Of a stretch of 64,000 nucleotides of DNA, positions 8,118 to 16,692 are shown one piece after another. Each line of letters starts with the position of its first letter. Positions within the stretch are counted from its first letter, which is position 1. The DNA lies in the IMG/VR virus record IMGVR_UViG_3300044816_000060, positions 1 through 64,000 of that record; one strand, written 5' to 3'. Both the position numbers and the translations under genes were made by a program. The stretch comes from a virus. The notes beneath the pieces were generated by a model. The model had not been told where the DNA came from. It did no database searches and was given only the letters and a program-made list of their open reading frames with translations.

Positions 8118-9518
8118 TCAGGGGACGACGTCAGGAGGGGTCAGGGGCAAGGACGCGGCGTGGCGGTCCAGTTGCGCGGCCATCTGGTTGATCGGATCCT
8201 GTTCCCGGGCTACGGCTTTCCACTCCTGCACGTCCGACTTCTCAATGCCGGGGATGCGGCCCCAAAGCTCGGTAGCCGGAATGTTCAACATTTGGGCGGC
8301 CTTGCCCAGGGCGTCCACCGACTGGGCGAGCGAACGGATCGAGGTGTCCTGCCAGGTGACGCGGCCGGTCAGGTCGTCGGCGTGCTCGAGGTCGCCGTCG
8401 ATCAGCGACGCCAGACGCAGCAGCTGGGCGTGAGATGCGCCGGCCGACTGCTGGCGCTCGTACACCTTCTGCTGCTGGCTGGCCCGGATCATCGCCAAAC
8501 CCTCCGCCGAGACGTTGATCAGCTTGCCGGTGAGTTCGTGGGTCGGGGTCTGGGTGACCGCCGCGAGGGTCTCCACGTCGGCCTCGTGCGCGGCGATGAA
8601 CCCTTGAAGCTGGGTCTCGTCTAGTGTCCACATCTTCGTGTCGATGTCCTCGAACACGATCACGTCGTCCTGTGCGAGCTTCAACTTGCGCCGGTTGGCG
8701 GCCTCCTCAGAGTCCGGCTCGGACAGGCCGGCGATGACCTTGATCTTCCAGCTGTTGAAGTGCTGCACCAACATCCGGTCGTAACTGGTCTTGTTGATCC
8801 GGGATGCGATTGGGATGTGCGGCTCGATCTCCCCCGGCGTGCGACCGTCCAGGTCGAGCTGGTTGGTGTACCGCACCACCGGGCACACGCCCGCGCCGTG
8901 CTCCTGCGGCTCGCTGACCGTGTACGGCTCCTGGGTGCCGTTCAGGCCCTTCGCCTCGGTCAGGGTGTACACGAACTCATCGTCGAACACCTTCACGACG
9001 CAGCGGGTCTCGTTGTCGTGCATGACCCGCATGGCCAGGACGGGCCAGTCGTCCTCGGCCGGGTCCTCGTAGACCGCCCACATCTTGCGGGGGCTCACAC
9101 CGCGCAGCACCGGCATCGGGTTGTTCTGGAAGTCGACGCCGGGCAGCGCGGTGGCGTAGCTATAGCCGTAGGCCAGCATCGCCCGGTGCACCGCGTTTTG
9201 GCGCACATTCCACCGGTTCGCCGTCCACGTCTTCCACGGCCCGGACAGCTTGGCCTCGTCATCCGCCGGGTCGAGCTCCGAGCGGTAACCGTCCACGAAC
9301 ATGCACTGGGCGGTGGAGGTGACCACCAGCCCCAGCCACGGCACCCTGGCCAGCTCACGGAGCGCCTTGTGCTCCCTGGTCGCCGAGCGCGGCAGAGTGA
9401 TGTCGTCAGGGCTCCATCGGTACCAGCGGTCAATCAGGTCGAGCTTCTGGCACTCCGCGCGCCAAGCGGGGAGCAGATCATCCTTGACCCGTGCGATGAG
9501 ATCGGCCTTGTCGAGCAC
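8118..9518 (-). CDS. Portal protein (SPP1 gp6-like)
   Basis: 466 residues, GTG start four bases after the terminase stop. The N-terminal RWYRWSPDDITLP, the middle PVVRYTNQLDLDGRTPGEIEPHIPI and the THELTGKLINVSAEGLAMIRASQQQKVYERQ segment match the SPP1-type portal pattern of actinophages. It forms the dodecameric ring for DNA entry and docks TerL. Confidence 0.9.
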   Translation of the reverse strand: MLDKADLIARVKDDLLPAWRAECQKLDLIDRWYRWSPDDITLPRSATREHKALRELARVPWLGLVVTSTAQCMFVDGYRSELDPADDEAKLSGPWKTWTANRWNVRQNAVHRAMLAYGYSYATALPGVDFQNNPMPVLRGVSPRKMWAVYEDPAEDDWPVLAMRVMHDNETRCVVKVFDDEFVYTLTEAKGLNGTQEPYTVSEPQEHGAGVCPVVRYTNQLDLDGRTPGEIEPHIPIASRINKTSYDRMLVQHFNSWKIKVIAGLSEPDSEEAANRRKLKLAQDDVIVFEDIDTKMWTLDETQLQGFIAAHEADVETLAAVTQTPTHELTGKLINVSAEGLAMIRASQQQKVYERQQSAGASHAQLLRLASLIDGDLEHADDLTGRVTWQDTSIRSLAQSVDALGKAAQMLNIPATELWGRIPGIEKSDVQEWKAVAREQDPINQMAAQLDRHAASLPLTPPDVVP

Positions 9519-9522
9519 GGTC

Positions 9523-11292
9523 TCACCACACCTTCCCTGACCTGGGGGGCTTGTCGGCCGCTGCCTTGTTCAGGACCAGCCGACGGAGCATCCGGGCGCC
9601 GACCGCGCAGACCGCGAGGTCCACCTTGCGGGACGATTCACGGTGCTCCTTACCGAGCGACACGCCGTTCTTGTTGGGCCGCCGCCGGGCGTTGAGGACA
9701 TGCCCACGCATGGACCGGTCGCCGTCATGGGTGAAGGTCCTGTCCTGCACCTCGGTGCAGAACCGCATCGCGGCCTGAGTGAACGTCGCCATGCGTTCCG
9801 GTGAGCGCATATCCCAGGCGATCGAATGCTGGCGATCACCCGAACGAACCGCCCACACCTCGAGGTCGCGGCCGTAGGTGCGGTGCCATTCGTCGATGGT
9901 CGGCTCCCAGAACCGCTCACCCTCGTCATCGCGGGTATCCGACGGATCAGCAAATAACGCCTGCACCGTGTAGCTGCTGAACATCGCCGCAACGGAAGCG
10001 TCAACCTCGTCGCGCGGAACGATCCAGCCGTAGCCGCGCTCGCCGGCCGGTTTCGACCAGGACCCGATACGGAACACATGGCCATCGGAGATCCGGCAGC
10101 CAACCAGACCTGTCGTGTCATCGGACTTGGAGCCATCGAAAAACGCCACGATCGGTTCGTCGGGCAGGACCAACTGGTCCGGGTCGGCGATGGTGTCCCA
10201 CAGTTGCGGGGTCATCCACGCGTCCTCAGTGGCAGTTATCTGGTTGTACCAGAACCGCCGGGACCGGCTAGGCGGATTCCGGGGGTCCAGGATCGACTTC
10301 ACGATCGACTGCGTGTCCAGCCACACCGAGTCACCCCGGATCGTCTCCACGACCTCGGGAGCGTCCTCGGCGGTCAGCGGAGCGGCGGGATCGGCTTCGA
10401 TCGAGTCATACAGCTGGCCGGTGTCCGCGCACTTGCCGGCCAGGGAGTTCTCGTAGGCTTCACGGTCACGCTCGGCGACGCTGTCCTCGCCAGGCTCGTA
10501 GGCGTTGGTGATCCGGCCGACCCGCGACGTGCCGCCGGGGGCCTTCGTCGCGTTGCGCTCGATCACGTCGGCCATCTCGTGGCCGTTGTTCGAGGAGTTC
10601 CAGTGCTGCGACTCGTTACACGTCGTGTCCGTCGCCCGCGCACCCTCCAGCGTGGCCGGCGAGGACGTCACAGCCTGCATGAACCGGGTCCCACCAAGGG
10701 CATACACCGTCTCCTTGCCCATCTGGATCTTGAACTCGCGCTTGGCCCCTTCGGTGACCATGCCGGGGAGCAGTCGCATCGTGTTCTTCGTCTGCTCGAG
10801 GCTCACAGCCGCCGTTTGAACCCACGCGTCCGGGTTGTCGCGCCCGACCGGCTGCCCCTTGTCCCAGTCGTCCATCCGGCACGGACCCAGCAGCTCGAAC
10901 ATCGCCTTGGCCGCCGCCAGCGGGTCCTTACCCCACCCCTTGAGCCGCTGCAGCACGTAATCGCGGTAGGTCCACCGGCCGACCTCGTCGACCGAGTACC
11001 AGTGCAGCAGGAACCGGGCCTGCTCCAGCGTGTACTGCCAGTCGACGCCACGGGTGTGCTGCAACCACCGCCCGGACCAGGCCAAGCACCCCCAACCCAG
11101 TGTGCGATCGGGCAACAGCCAGTACTTCTTGCCGTTGACCAACTCGGTCTGCCAGGTCGGACCGATATACACCGGCTTAAACCGGTACACCGGGAACTCG
11201 ACGGGCTCACGGAGCTTGCCCCGGTACCAGCTCTCGACCTGCTGAAGGCGCTCCCGCTCGTCCCGAACCCCGGCGGAACGCGCGACGGCCAT
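9523..11292 (-). CDS. terL: Terminase large subunit
   Basis: 589 residues from the preferred ATG at 11292, which overlaps the TerS stop as TGATG; a GTG at 11310 is also open. Numbering from that GTG: ATPase P-loop region RLKGWGKD at 122-129, with Asp instead of Ser/Thr after the Lys; Walker B-like TCNESQHW near 230-237; RNase-H-type nuclease acidic residues in FFDGSKSDDTT (D392), FADPSD (D455) and SSRKVDLAV (D564). It powers packaging and cuts the concatemer. Confidence 0.9.
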   Translation of the reverse strand: MAVARSAGVRDERERLQQVESWYRGKLREPVEFPVYRFKPVYIGPTWQTELVNGKKYWLLPDRTLGWGCLAWSGRWLQHTRGVDWQYTLEQARFLLHWYSVDEVGRWTYRDYVLQRLKGWGKDPLAAAKAMFELLGPCRMDDWDKGQPVGRDNPDAWVQTAAVSLEQTKNTMRLLPGMVTEGAKREFKIQMGKETVYALGGTRFMQAVTSSPATLEGARATDTTCNESQHWNSSNNGHEMADVIERNATKAPGGTSRVGRITNAYEPGEDSVAERDREAYENSLAGKCADTGQLYDSIEADPAAPLTAEDAPEVVETIRGDSVWLDTQSIVKSILDPRNPPSRSRRFWYNQITATEDAWMTPQLWDTIADPDQLVLPDEPIVAFFDGSKSDDTTGLVGCRISDGHVFRIGSWSKPAGERGYGWIVPRDEVDASVAAMFSSYTVQALFADPSDTRDDEGERFWEPTIDEWHRTYGRDLEVWAVRSGDRQHSIAWDMRSPERMATFTQAAMRFCTEVQDRTFTHDGDRSMRGHVLNARRRPNKNGVSLGKEHRESSRKVDLAVCAVGARMLRRLVLNKAAADKPPRSGKVW

Positions 11293-11648
11293 CAGCCAGA
11301 GCGACCCCACCGGGCGTTAGCCGCGGCGCGGGCATCAGAGCTGATCCGTTCGGCGGCCCGACCGTCCTCATCAGGCAACTTGAGCTGCTTCATGTGCGCC
11401 GCGAACAACGCCCGGTGCTGCCGCAACTCCGCGAGCATCGGGGCCGCCACAACCTGCCCCTGTGAACCCCTGCCGGTGAGCTCGTCTCCGCGCTGGAAGT
11501 TCTCCATACGGTCGATCAGGTCGATCTCGCGGCAAGCCTCGTGCAGGATGAACAGCTCGTCCTTGCGCAGGTCGTACTTACTGGTGAGGCCGTCCCACAG
11601 CTCAGCCGCGCGCTCACCGAGACCCTCCGGCTGGGGATAACTGTTCAT
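11292..11648 (-). CDS. terS: Terminase small subunit
   Basis: 118 residues, directly upstream of TerL with TGATG coupling. Mostly helical: LGERAAELWDGLTSKYDLRKDELFILHEACREIDLIDRME, then a C-terminal ARAAANARWG segment often seen at the end of actinophage TerS. It recognises the packaging site, which probably lies in the 188-bp gap just upstream. Confidence 0.8.
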   Translation of the reverse strand: MNSYPQPEGLGERAAELWDGLTSKYDLRKDELFILHEACREIDLIDRMENFQRGDELTGRGSQGQVVAAPMLAELRQHRALFAAHMKQLKLPDEDGRAAERISSDARAAANARWGRSG

Positions 11649-11836
11649 CGGACGGCCCTCGGTTCACTCTGGGTAGTTGCGGGCTGGGGGCGAAACGCGG
11701 CCGACCGGCACGCATGAGGTCTATTGCTATGACGCTTCGGTATGGGCTGTTCGGGTGACGGGGTCACCCCCACCCCTCGGTCACGTTCGGTGACAACGAT
11801 GCGATGTCAAGGGTCAATCGCCGGTCGGTTTGCGTC
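11649..11836. other. Non-coding gap with two inverted repeats; candidate cos/packaging site
   Basis: No gene fits in these 188 bases. They contain GGGTGAC-GGG-GTCACCC (11753-11769) and GTCAC-GTTCG-GTGAC (11780-11794), related hairpins separated by a C-rich spacer. The gap lies between an HNH endonuclease gene and the small terminase gene, the usual position of cos in HK97-like actinophages. The exact cut site cannot be read from the sequence. Confidence 0.45.
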
Positions 11837-12151
11837 TTAGTCGATCAATCCGGGATGTTTCTCGACTGGTCGTAGCCTTCGTTGAGCTCGCAGCTTCGAC
11901 GCGGATGCTCGAGCTGTAGCCGATTCGCCCTTGGTCTTGTCTCGATGGCATGTCTTGCACGCCGACATCAGGTTGGCTTCGTCGTGGTCGTCACCACGTC
12001 TGATGTGATCGACCTCGGTTGCGTGTGTTGTGCATCGAGGTCCGTTGATCTGGCATGTGTGCTTGTCGCGCCTCAGTACGCGCGCACGGCGTGTCTGCCA
12101 GTCGGGTGGTAGTCGGTGTGCCCGTGGGTTGCGGCTGTCAGACCAGGCCAT
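11837..12151 (-). CDS. HNH endonuclease, packaging type
   Basis: 104 residues starting MAWSDSRNPRAHRLPPDW. The motif set is RRDKHTCQINGPRC ... ATEVDHIRRGDDHDEANLMSACKTCHRDKT: two CxxC-type zinc pairs and the EVDHI/N/H core of the HNH-4 fold. The small size, position next to terminase and candidate cos fit the class needed for efficient cos cleavage (HK97 gp74-like) rather than a homing enzyme. Confidence 0.85.
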   Translation of the reverse strand: MAWSDSRNPRAHRLPPDWQTRRARVLRRDKHTCQINGPRCTTHATEVDHIRRGDDHDEANLMSACKTCHRDKTKGESATARASASKLRAQRRLRPVEKHPGLID

Positions 12152-12153
12152 GC

Positions 12154-12432
12154 TCAGCCCTTGGTGGCGTGGGCTCTGGCCTTGAGTGATTCCCACTCGG
12201 CGACGGCCTTGCACGCTTCGCCTCTGCTGCCCATGTTGACCTGCTGTAGGCCGGGCCAGTTGACGTCGCCTGTGGCGCACATCTTCTTGGCTGCGTTGAT
12301 GGCGGTGGCGATGGCGTGGCTGTGCGTCATGCCCTTGGCTACGAGATGTCGCGCGATCCTGGCTATGTACGAAGGCAAGCCGCCAGCGTCCTGGACCCAG
12401 TTCGATCCGGGGCTGACGTCAAGGTCGCTCAC
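12154..12432 (-). CDS. Conserved phage protein of unknown function beside the HNH gene
   Basis: 92 residues: SNWVQDAGGLPSYIARIARHLVAKGMTHSHAIATAINAAKKMCATGDVNWPG. I recognise this as a small conserved type that recurs in actinophages and other Gram-positive phages near HNH or terminase genes, but no function is established. It is helical and soluble, two bases upstream of the HNH gene and likely co-transcribed. Confidence 0.65.
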   Translation of the reverse strand: MSDLDVSPGSNWVQDAGGLPSYIARIARHLVAKGMTHSHAIATAINAAKKMCATGDVNWPGLQQVNMGSRGEACKAVAEWESLKARAHATKG

Positions 12433-12508
12433 CGACTGTCGCCTCCCGAGTCAGCAGGAACCCGAGTCGGCGCCGGTGACGGCCCACGAGCCGCACGGCT
12501 CACCGTTG

Positions 12509-12712
12509 CTACGGTGTCCTGAGCATTTCCGGCCAGGGTTGCGGTCGCGGCGGGGTCCACCGCCGGTCACCGGGCGCTACCCGCCCAAAGACGGACAGGC
12601 ACACCTCGACGTCGGTGTACAGCTCGGCCGGGTCGCAGCCGGCGGCGACGGCTTCGCGGATGCGGATGAGGCGTTCGGCGGGTGGGATGTTCGATTCGGG
12701 GAGTTGGGTCAC
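12509..12712 (-). CDS. Hypothetical 67-residue protein
   Basis: GTG start with GGAGG about 10 nt upstream. Sequence MTQLPESNIPPAERLIRIREAVAAGCDP... is helical, then Pro/Arg rich. No domain recognised. Confidence 0.5.
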   Translation of the reverse strand: MTQLPESNIPPAERLIRIREAVAAGCDPAELYTDVEVCLSVFGRVAPGDRRWTPPRPQPWPEMLRTP

Positions 12713-12799
12713 GGCGACGACCTCCGACGGATGGTCGAGGGCATAGATCGGTCAGTGGTGCGCGTGGAAGAATGTTCCTGCGGGCACTCAGGCCCGCTG

Positions 12800-12967
12800 T
12801 CAGCGCTTGAATCCGAACCGGTCGTGGCCCGCCAGGTGGTGGTGGGCGTCTCGGAGGCAGTCGCTGTGTCGTCCGCGCCATTCCGACTGGGCGCAGGACG
12901 GGATCCGGCAGAGCCATCGCCAGGTCGAGCCGTCTTTGTACACCGACACCGGCGGTAGAGGCTGCAC
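12800..12967 (-). CDS. Hypothetical small Cys/His protein
   Basis: About 55 residues from a GTG at 12967: VSVYKDGSTWRWLCRIPSCAQSEWRGRHSDCLRDAHHHLAGHDR. It resembles small actinophage proteins with a WxWxC...C...H..AxxHL pattern that look like single zinc fingers. The frame is open further upstream, but that part looks like shadow coding. The start is uncertain. Confidence 0.45.
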   Translation of the reverse strand: MQPLPPVSVYKDGSTWRWLCRIPSCAQSEWRGRHSDCLRDAHHHLAGHDRFGFKR

Positions 12968-13129
12968 GCCTGCCTCCCGAGGTTGTGCGGATGCCGGTCG
13001 CCCCCAGGTGCCGGCCTGACTATGACCGGGGGCGGGTGGCTTTCCCGGACTTCCCGGGTATCTCACCGGGTTCCCGCTGTGTGGCCGACAACAGCGCCGG
13101 GACAGGCGAGCCGCGTCGCCTGGGAGATA

Positions 13130-13174
13130 GTCGCGGGGATGGGATTCGAACCCCCGCGACATGAGCGCGGGGGT
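13130..13174. other. Overlapping alternative hairpins with a tRNA-like T-loop
   Basis: Two perfect 9-bp stems share one arm: 13130-13138 with 13152-13160 (13-nt loop), and 13150-13158 with 13166-13174 (7-nt loop). Only one can form at a time. On the minus strand the first loop contains GTTCGAATCC, a full T-loop consensus, and the second is a 7-nt loop CTCATGT with CAT in anticodon position. No matching 5' acceptor or D-arm is present and the arm spacing is too short, so it is not an intact tRNA. It may be a tRNA remnant or a leftward attenuator. Confidence 0.4.
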
Positions 13175-13227
13175 AACGGGACACAGCGGTACCTGCGGGT
13201 GATGGTGGACTGTCCATGGTCATGATG

Positions 13228-13614
13228 TCAAGCGGAGCGGCGTTCGGCGCGTCGTTTCCGGTGCTCGGCGTGGACCCGGAGGACGTCGCGGATACACACA
13301 GTGATCTGTCCGTTGTCGTCTCGTCGGGTGTGTAGCATCGGCGGGCGGGCGCCACGGTTGACGGTCCACTTGTAGACGGCGTCCTTGGTGAGTCCGACCA
13401 GCTCGCCGGCGCGAGCGAGGGTTACGAAGTCGTCCAGGTCGATCCGCGCGAGGAGTGGTTTCACCCATTCTTGGCCCAGGCGGATCATCTGCGTGTCGAT
13501 CGCTGTGCAGCGTTCCCGGTCGAGTTCGGCTAGCGCGGCCCTGTAGGACTGGGCGACTCGGCGGGCGCGTTCGACCGCCGAGTCCCCGCGCCACGGCCAC
13601 GGATCCTTGGCCAC
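13228..13614 (-). CDS. Helix-turn-helix DNA-binding protein
   Basis: 128 residues. Residues ~80-115 read LARAGELVGLTKDAVYKWTVNRGARPPMLHTRR, a MerR/excisionase-like winged helix (TxDAVYKW) typical of small phage regulators. An upstream helical part may dimerise. It follows the zinc protein gene by three bases. A late-gene regulator upstream of the packaging genes is a reasonable guess only. Confidence 0.6.
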   Translation of the reverse strand: MAKDPWPWRGDSAVERARRVAQSYRAALAELDRERCTAIDTQMIRLGQEWVKPLLARIDLDDFVTLARAGELVGLTKDAVYKWTVNRGARPPMLHTRRDDNGQITVCIRDVLRVHAEHRKRRAERRSA

Positions 13615-13616
13615 GG

Positions 13617-14618
13617 TCAGGCCGCGCGCGTGTCACGCTGGGCGTCGCCGGCTGGTGGCCAGGGGTTGGGCATGCGTACCGGGTGTGTGCCGGGTGGGGG
13701 TTGGTGTACGCGGCCTCGGACAGTCCCCTGCGCGTCCGTGTGGAGGAGTGTGGCGGGGCGGGGCGGGGCGTCGTCCTGGTAGTCGTCGGCCACGACGAGG
13801 CAGAGGCGTTTGTAGTCCTCCTCGGGCCACTGCGCTCGGCAGATCTCGCACTGGACGTGGTCGTCGCCGTCGTGACGGACCAGGGTCAGCTGGTCGCAGC
13901 GTGGGCACGGGGCGGGGAGGTCGTGGACCAGTTTCGACCGGCCGGCGACGGCGCGGACGAGGGAGTGCAGGCCGAGGAGTTCGAGTGCTCCGGCGACTCC
14001 GTCACGTTGCAGCCAGTCGCCCGAGCGCCAGCAGCGGTGGTCCTGGTCCGGCAGGGCCAGCAGCACCGACACTGCCTTGCCGAGCAGGGCCAGGGCGCGT
14101 TGCAGCTGTGGGCCGGGTCGGGAGTCGCGGGCGTTCTGGGTGTCCCAGTTGATGCCCAGCCGTTCCGCGACCGGCTCGGCCCATGACACTGCCTCGTGGA
14201 CGATGCCCATTTGTAGGTCAATGATTGAGACCCGGAGCGGGACCGGCAAGTCGCGGGTGGCAGACACCGTGTCGGACACCATCTGGTCCCCGGAGACACC
14301 GAGGAGGGTTTCCAGTTCCACGTAGTCACCGAGCAGGCCGGTCAGGGCGTCTTCGACGTGTGCGGTGCACGATAGGCACAGTCCGCGTTCCTGGCTGATC
14401 CTCGCCCCTACGTCGACCTTGCCCTTCAGGTGGAGGTGGCCGCAGCCTCCTTCGATCGTGCACGGATAGCCGGGGCCGTGGCCGTGGCATTCGCATTCGT
14501 CGCAGACCTGCGGGGGGTCGATCTTTTCGCTGGCGGGGCAGCGTTTGATCCGTGCGCAGCGGTAGGTTTTCAGTGCGTCGGGGAGTGGCGCGTTGTCGGG
14601 TCGTGGTGTGGCGGTCAT
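13617..14618 (-). CDS. Zinc-ribbon protein of unknown function
   Basis: 333 residues with several Cys clusters: CDECECHGHGPGYPC near the N-terminus, CLSC, and a zinc ribbon CPRCDQLTLV ... CEICRAQW around residues 235-265. The middle is helical. Such multi-Cys proteins recur in early operons of Streptomyces and related phages without a known role. ATG start with GGGAG upstream. Confidence 0.65.
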   Translation of the reverse strand: MTATPRPDNAPLPDALKTYRCARIKRCPASEKIDPPQVCDECECHGHGPGYPCTIEGGCGHLHLKGKVDVGARISQERGLCLSCTAHVEDALTGLLGDYVELETLLGVSGDQMVSDTVSATRDLPVPLRVSIIDLQMGIVHEAVSWAEPVAERLGINWDTQNARDSRPGPQLQRALALLGKAVSVLLALPDQDHRCWRSGDWLQRDGVAGALELLGLHSLVRAVAGRSKLVHDLPAPCPRCDQLTLVRHDGDDHVQCEICRAQWPEEDYKRLCLVVADDYQDDAPPRPATLLHTDAQGTVRGRVHQPPPGTHPVRMPNPWPPAGDAQRDTRAA

Positions 14619-14660
14619 GGTGATCGGCTCCCGGGGTTGCTAGGGTGCGGGCCGATCACC
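14619..14660. other. 10-bp inverted repeat in a 120-bp gap
   Basis: GGTGATCGGC ... GCCGATCACC with a 22-nt loop, immediately upstream of the zinc-ribbon gene and overlapping its leader. It could be an operator or an RNA hairpin. The rest of the gap (14661-14738) holds nothing I recognise. Confidence 0.4.
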
Positions 14661-14738
14661 TGGTCTATGTGGTGGTTGGTGCGCGAGTGTGGCCGCTCCG
14701 GATGTCCCCGACAGGTTGCTGGGGCGGCCCACCCTCGG

Positions 14739-14975
14739 TCAGGGCGGCGCTCGTCGTGCCCGCGCCCACTCGTCCAGTTCGACCATCCACCCGACCTCCG
14801 GCGGCCTCTCCGGCAAGTCCGGGTCGGGTCTCTCCCGCGCTGGCACCCAGGTCCGGATGACCGGGACGGGCGGCACCGGGGGTGGTGGCGGTGGAGCTGG
14901 TTCGGGTTCGATGTAGACCGTGGCCGGGTTGGCTTGGATGCCACGCAGCCGGGCCATGAACGCCTCCGGGATCAC
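14739..14975 (-). CDS. Proline-rich hypothetical protein
   Basis: 78 residues, GTG start overlapping the previous stop as GTGA. A polyproline stretch (PAPPPPPPVPPVP) follows MARLRGIQANPATVYIEPE, then RPPEVGWMVELDEWARARRAPP. No recognised domain. Confidence 0.6.
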   Translation of the reverse strand: MIPEAFMARLRGIQANPATVYIEPEPAPPPPPPVPPVPVIRTWVPARERPDPDLPERPPEVGWMVELDEWARARRAPP

Positions 14976-16030
14976 GACGATGCCTCCGGGTCCGGGGCCG
15001 CCACCGGCCCGGCCCGTAGCAGGCGTACGGCGTTGAGCAGCACTTCCACGTCCCGATCCCACAGAGGGGCCGGGACGGGGTCGGCGTGTGTGGCGAGGTG
15101 GCGGTCCACCCGGGCGGTGGCTTCGTTGAGTGCGGCGTAGTCGATCCGGGCGTCGTAGGGAGCCGGGACAGAAGCAGTGGGTCGCCATCCGGCGGCGACC
15201 ACTAAGTCGTCGGCGGGGTCGGGGCCGCTGGCGTACATGGCCTGTTCGCAGCACCAGGCACAGTCGTCGGGCTGCTCCCCGCAGAACGTGCACGCCGGTT
15301 CGCCACCCTCCTCGGCGGGACGGTCCGGGACCAGCACTGGGTCGTCGTCGTACCACCCGGACTCGGCATCCTCCAGGCATCCAGCGGTCCCGCAGCATCC
15401 AGCGGTCCCGCACTTCGCGCACACGCGTGGCGGCTCCGGCTGGTCCGACACCGGGACGGGGGCAGCGCCGCGCTTCCTGAGCATCTCCAGGTACACCTGG
15501 GTCCCGTAGCTGATCATCTGTCGCTTCATGCGCTCGTCGTCGTGGAAGAACACCTCGGCGCAGTCCTTGACCACGTGGTCGACGTCCGCTGGTCCCCCGG
15601 CCCGTAGACGCTCCGAGGCGGCGCTGGCTTCGTCTCGCTCGGCGACCAGGCGCATCACAGCAGCCCGCCCGACGTAGGACGTCACATGCCAATCGCGTGT
15701 CGACTCGCTGGCGTCGTCCCACCAGCTCTTGCCCAGCTCCCACTTCCCCTGCCACTTGGCCAACTGCTTGTCGAGGTCGGCGCGCTTGGCCATCTCTTCG
15801 GCCTGGATCTCGTGCATGCGACCGCGTAGCCGCTCCACCTCCGCGCGTAGGTGCTCCACCTCCGCGTGCAGTCGGTCGTTGTCTTCGGCGGTGGCGTCCA
15901 GCATCGCCTGGAGCGCGGACGCCAGCTCAGCGGCCCGTCGGACCTCTGCCCAGGCTCGGACGTACGGCGTGTGGGGGAAGGGCCGCTGGTCGGCTGGGCC
16001 GTTGTCGGCGGTGGGGGTGTCGGTGCTCAT
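14972..16030 (-). CDS. Coiled-coil, zinc-binding hypothetical protein
   Basis: 352 residues from MSTDTPTADN; the start overlaps the preceding stop as ATGA. Residues ~28-100 form a coiled coil (ASALQAMLDATAEDNDRLHAEVEHLRAEVERLRGRM). Later come Cys-rich pieces (CAKCGTAGCCGTAGC; CTFCGEQPDDCAWCCEQ) like zinc knuckles. The composition is mosaic and no enzyme motif is visible. Confidence 0.6.
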   Translation of the reverse strand: MSTDTPTADNGPADQRPFPHTPYVRAWAEVRRAAELASALQAMLDATAEDNDRLHAEVEHLRAEVERLRGRMHEIQAEEMAKRADLDKQLAKWQGKWELGKSWWDDASESTRDWHVTSYVGRAAVMRLVAERDEASAASERLRAGGPADVDHVVKDCAEVFFHDDERMKRQMISYGTQVYLEMLRKRGAAPVPVSDQPEPPRVCAKCGTAGCCGTAGCLEDAESGWYDDDPVLVPDRPAEEGGEPACTFCGEQPDDCAWCCEQAMYASGPDPADDLVVAAGWRPTASVPAPYDARIDYAALNEATARVDRHLATHADPVPAPLWDRDVEVLLNAVRLLRAGPVAAPDPEASS

Positions 16031-16182
16031 CGCGGAACCTCCCTGCGTGGCGGGACGGGCAGCGGAAGGTCGGGCCAGGCCAGGCAGCAGACCTTGCACT
16101 CGTAGTGGTTGGCGCCGATCCGGCGACGGCGCTGGGTCGGCCGCCCGCACTCGGGGCAGGCTCTCGTCTCGGGCTCAGGCAT
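16027..16182 (-). CDS. 51-residue zinc-ribbon protein
   Basis: MPEPETRACPECGRPTQRRR...HYECKVCCLAWPD: a compact CxxC...CxxC ribbon. The stop overlaps the next ATG (ATGA) and the start lies inside the end of the upstream gene, so it is embedded in a coupled operon. Confidence 0.65.
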   Translation of the reverse strand: MPEPETRACPECGRPTQRRRRIGANHYECKVCCLAWPDLPLPVPPRREVPR

Positions 16183-16342
16183 CGCTGCTCCCCTTGATCG
16201 TCGGATGCACGACGGAGCCGCCCGACCTGCCGATAGGGAATGACCCGTTCGGCCAGAACAGGAACGACAGGGCGATCACCGCCAGCGCCACCAGAACGAT
16301 CAGCAGCAACCAACGGCGCCACGCGGAAGGGCTGCGGCTCAC
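16175..16342 (-). CDS. Single-pass membrane peptide
   Basis: 55 residues, GTG start in a GTGA overlap. Basic N-terminus (SRSPSAWRRW) then one hydrophobic helix (LLLIVLVALAVIALSFLFW). Unknown role. Confidence 0.6.
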   Translation of the reverse strand: MSRSPSAWRRWLLLIVLVALAVIALSFLFWPNGSFPIGRSGGSVVHPTIKGSSDA

Positions 16343-16692
16343 GGCTTCTCCCCCAGAGCACGGACAGCGGAAGCCAGAGCGTCAAGTCGGCGGCTCGTCT
16401 TGGTCCCCGCCTCTCGATACAGCGCGTCGTCGTACCGCTCCACCAACGCCCGTGCCGCTTCGACCACCGGTGCTACCCGGTCCCGGTCAGCCCGGAGGGT
16501 GGCGAGCTCGACGCGGAGCATCTCCGTGCACATCTGCTCGCAGTGCGGACACTGGTGGACGTCGGCGGTCCAGGCCACGAGGCAGGGCCCGCAGTGCTTC
16601 AAGCTCGGCCGGCGCTCGTCGCCGTAGACCGGATCTCCGGGCTGCCAGTCGGTTGCTGGCCCCACCGGCCCAGGGACGTCGGGGGCGGTCAC
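16339..16692 (-). CDS. Hypothetical protein with CxxC pairs and a helical tail
   Basis: 117 residues from a GTG in a GTGA overlap with the upstream stop. HCGPCLVAW...HQCPHCEQMC suggests a zinc site, followed by LRADRDRVAPVVEAARALVERYDDALYREAG. The longer upstream reading is shadow sequence of the neighbouring gene. Confidence 0.6.
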   Translation of the reverse strand: MTAPDVPGPVGPATDWQPGDPVYGDERRPSLKHCGPCLVAWTADVHQCPHCEQMCTEMLRVELATLRADRDRVAPVVEAARALVERYDDALYREAGTKTSRRLDALASAVRALGEKP

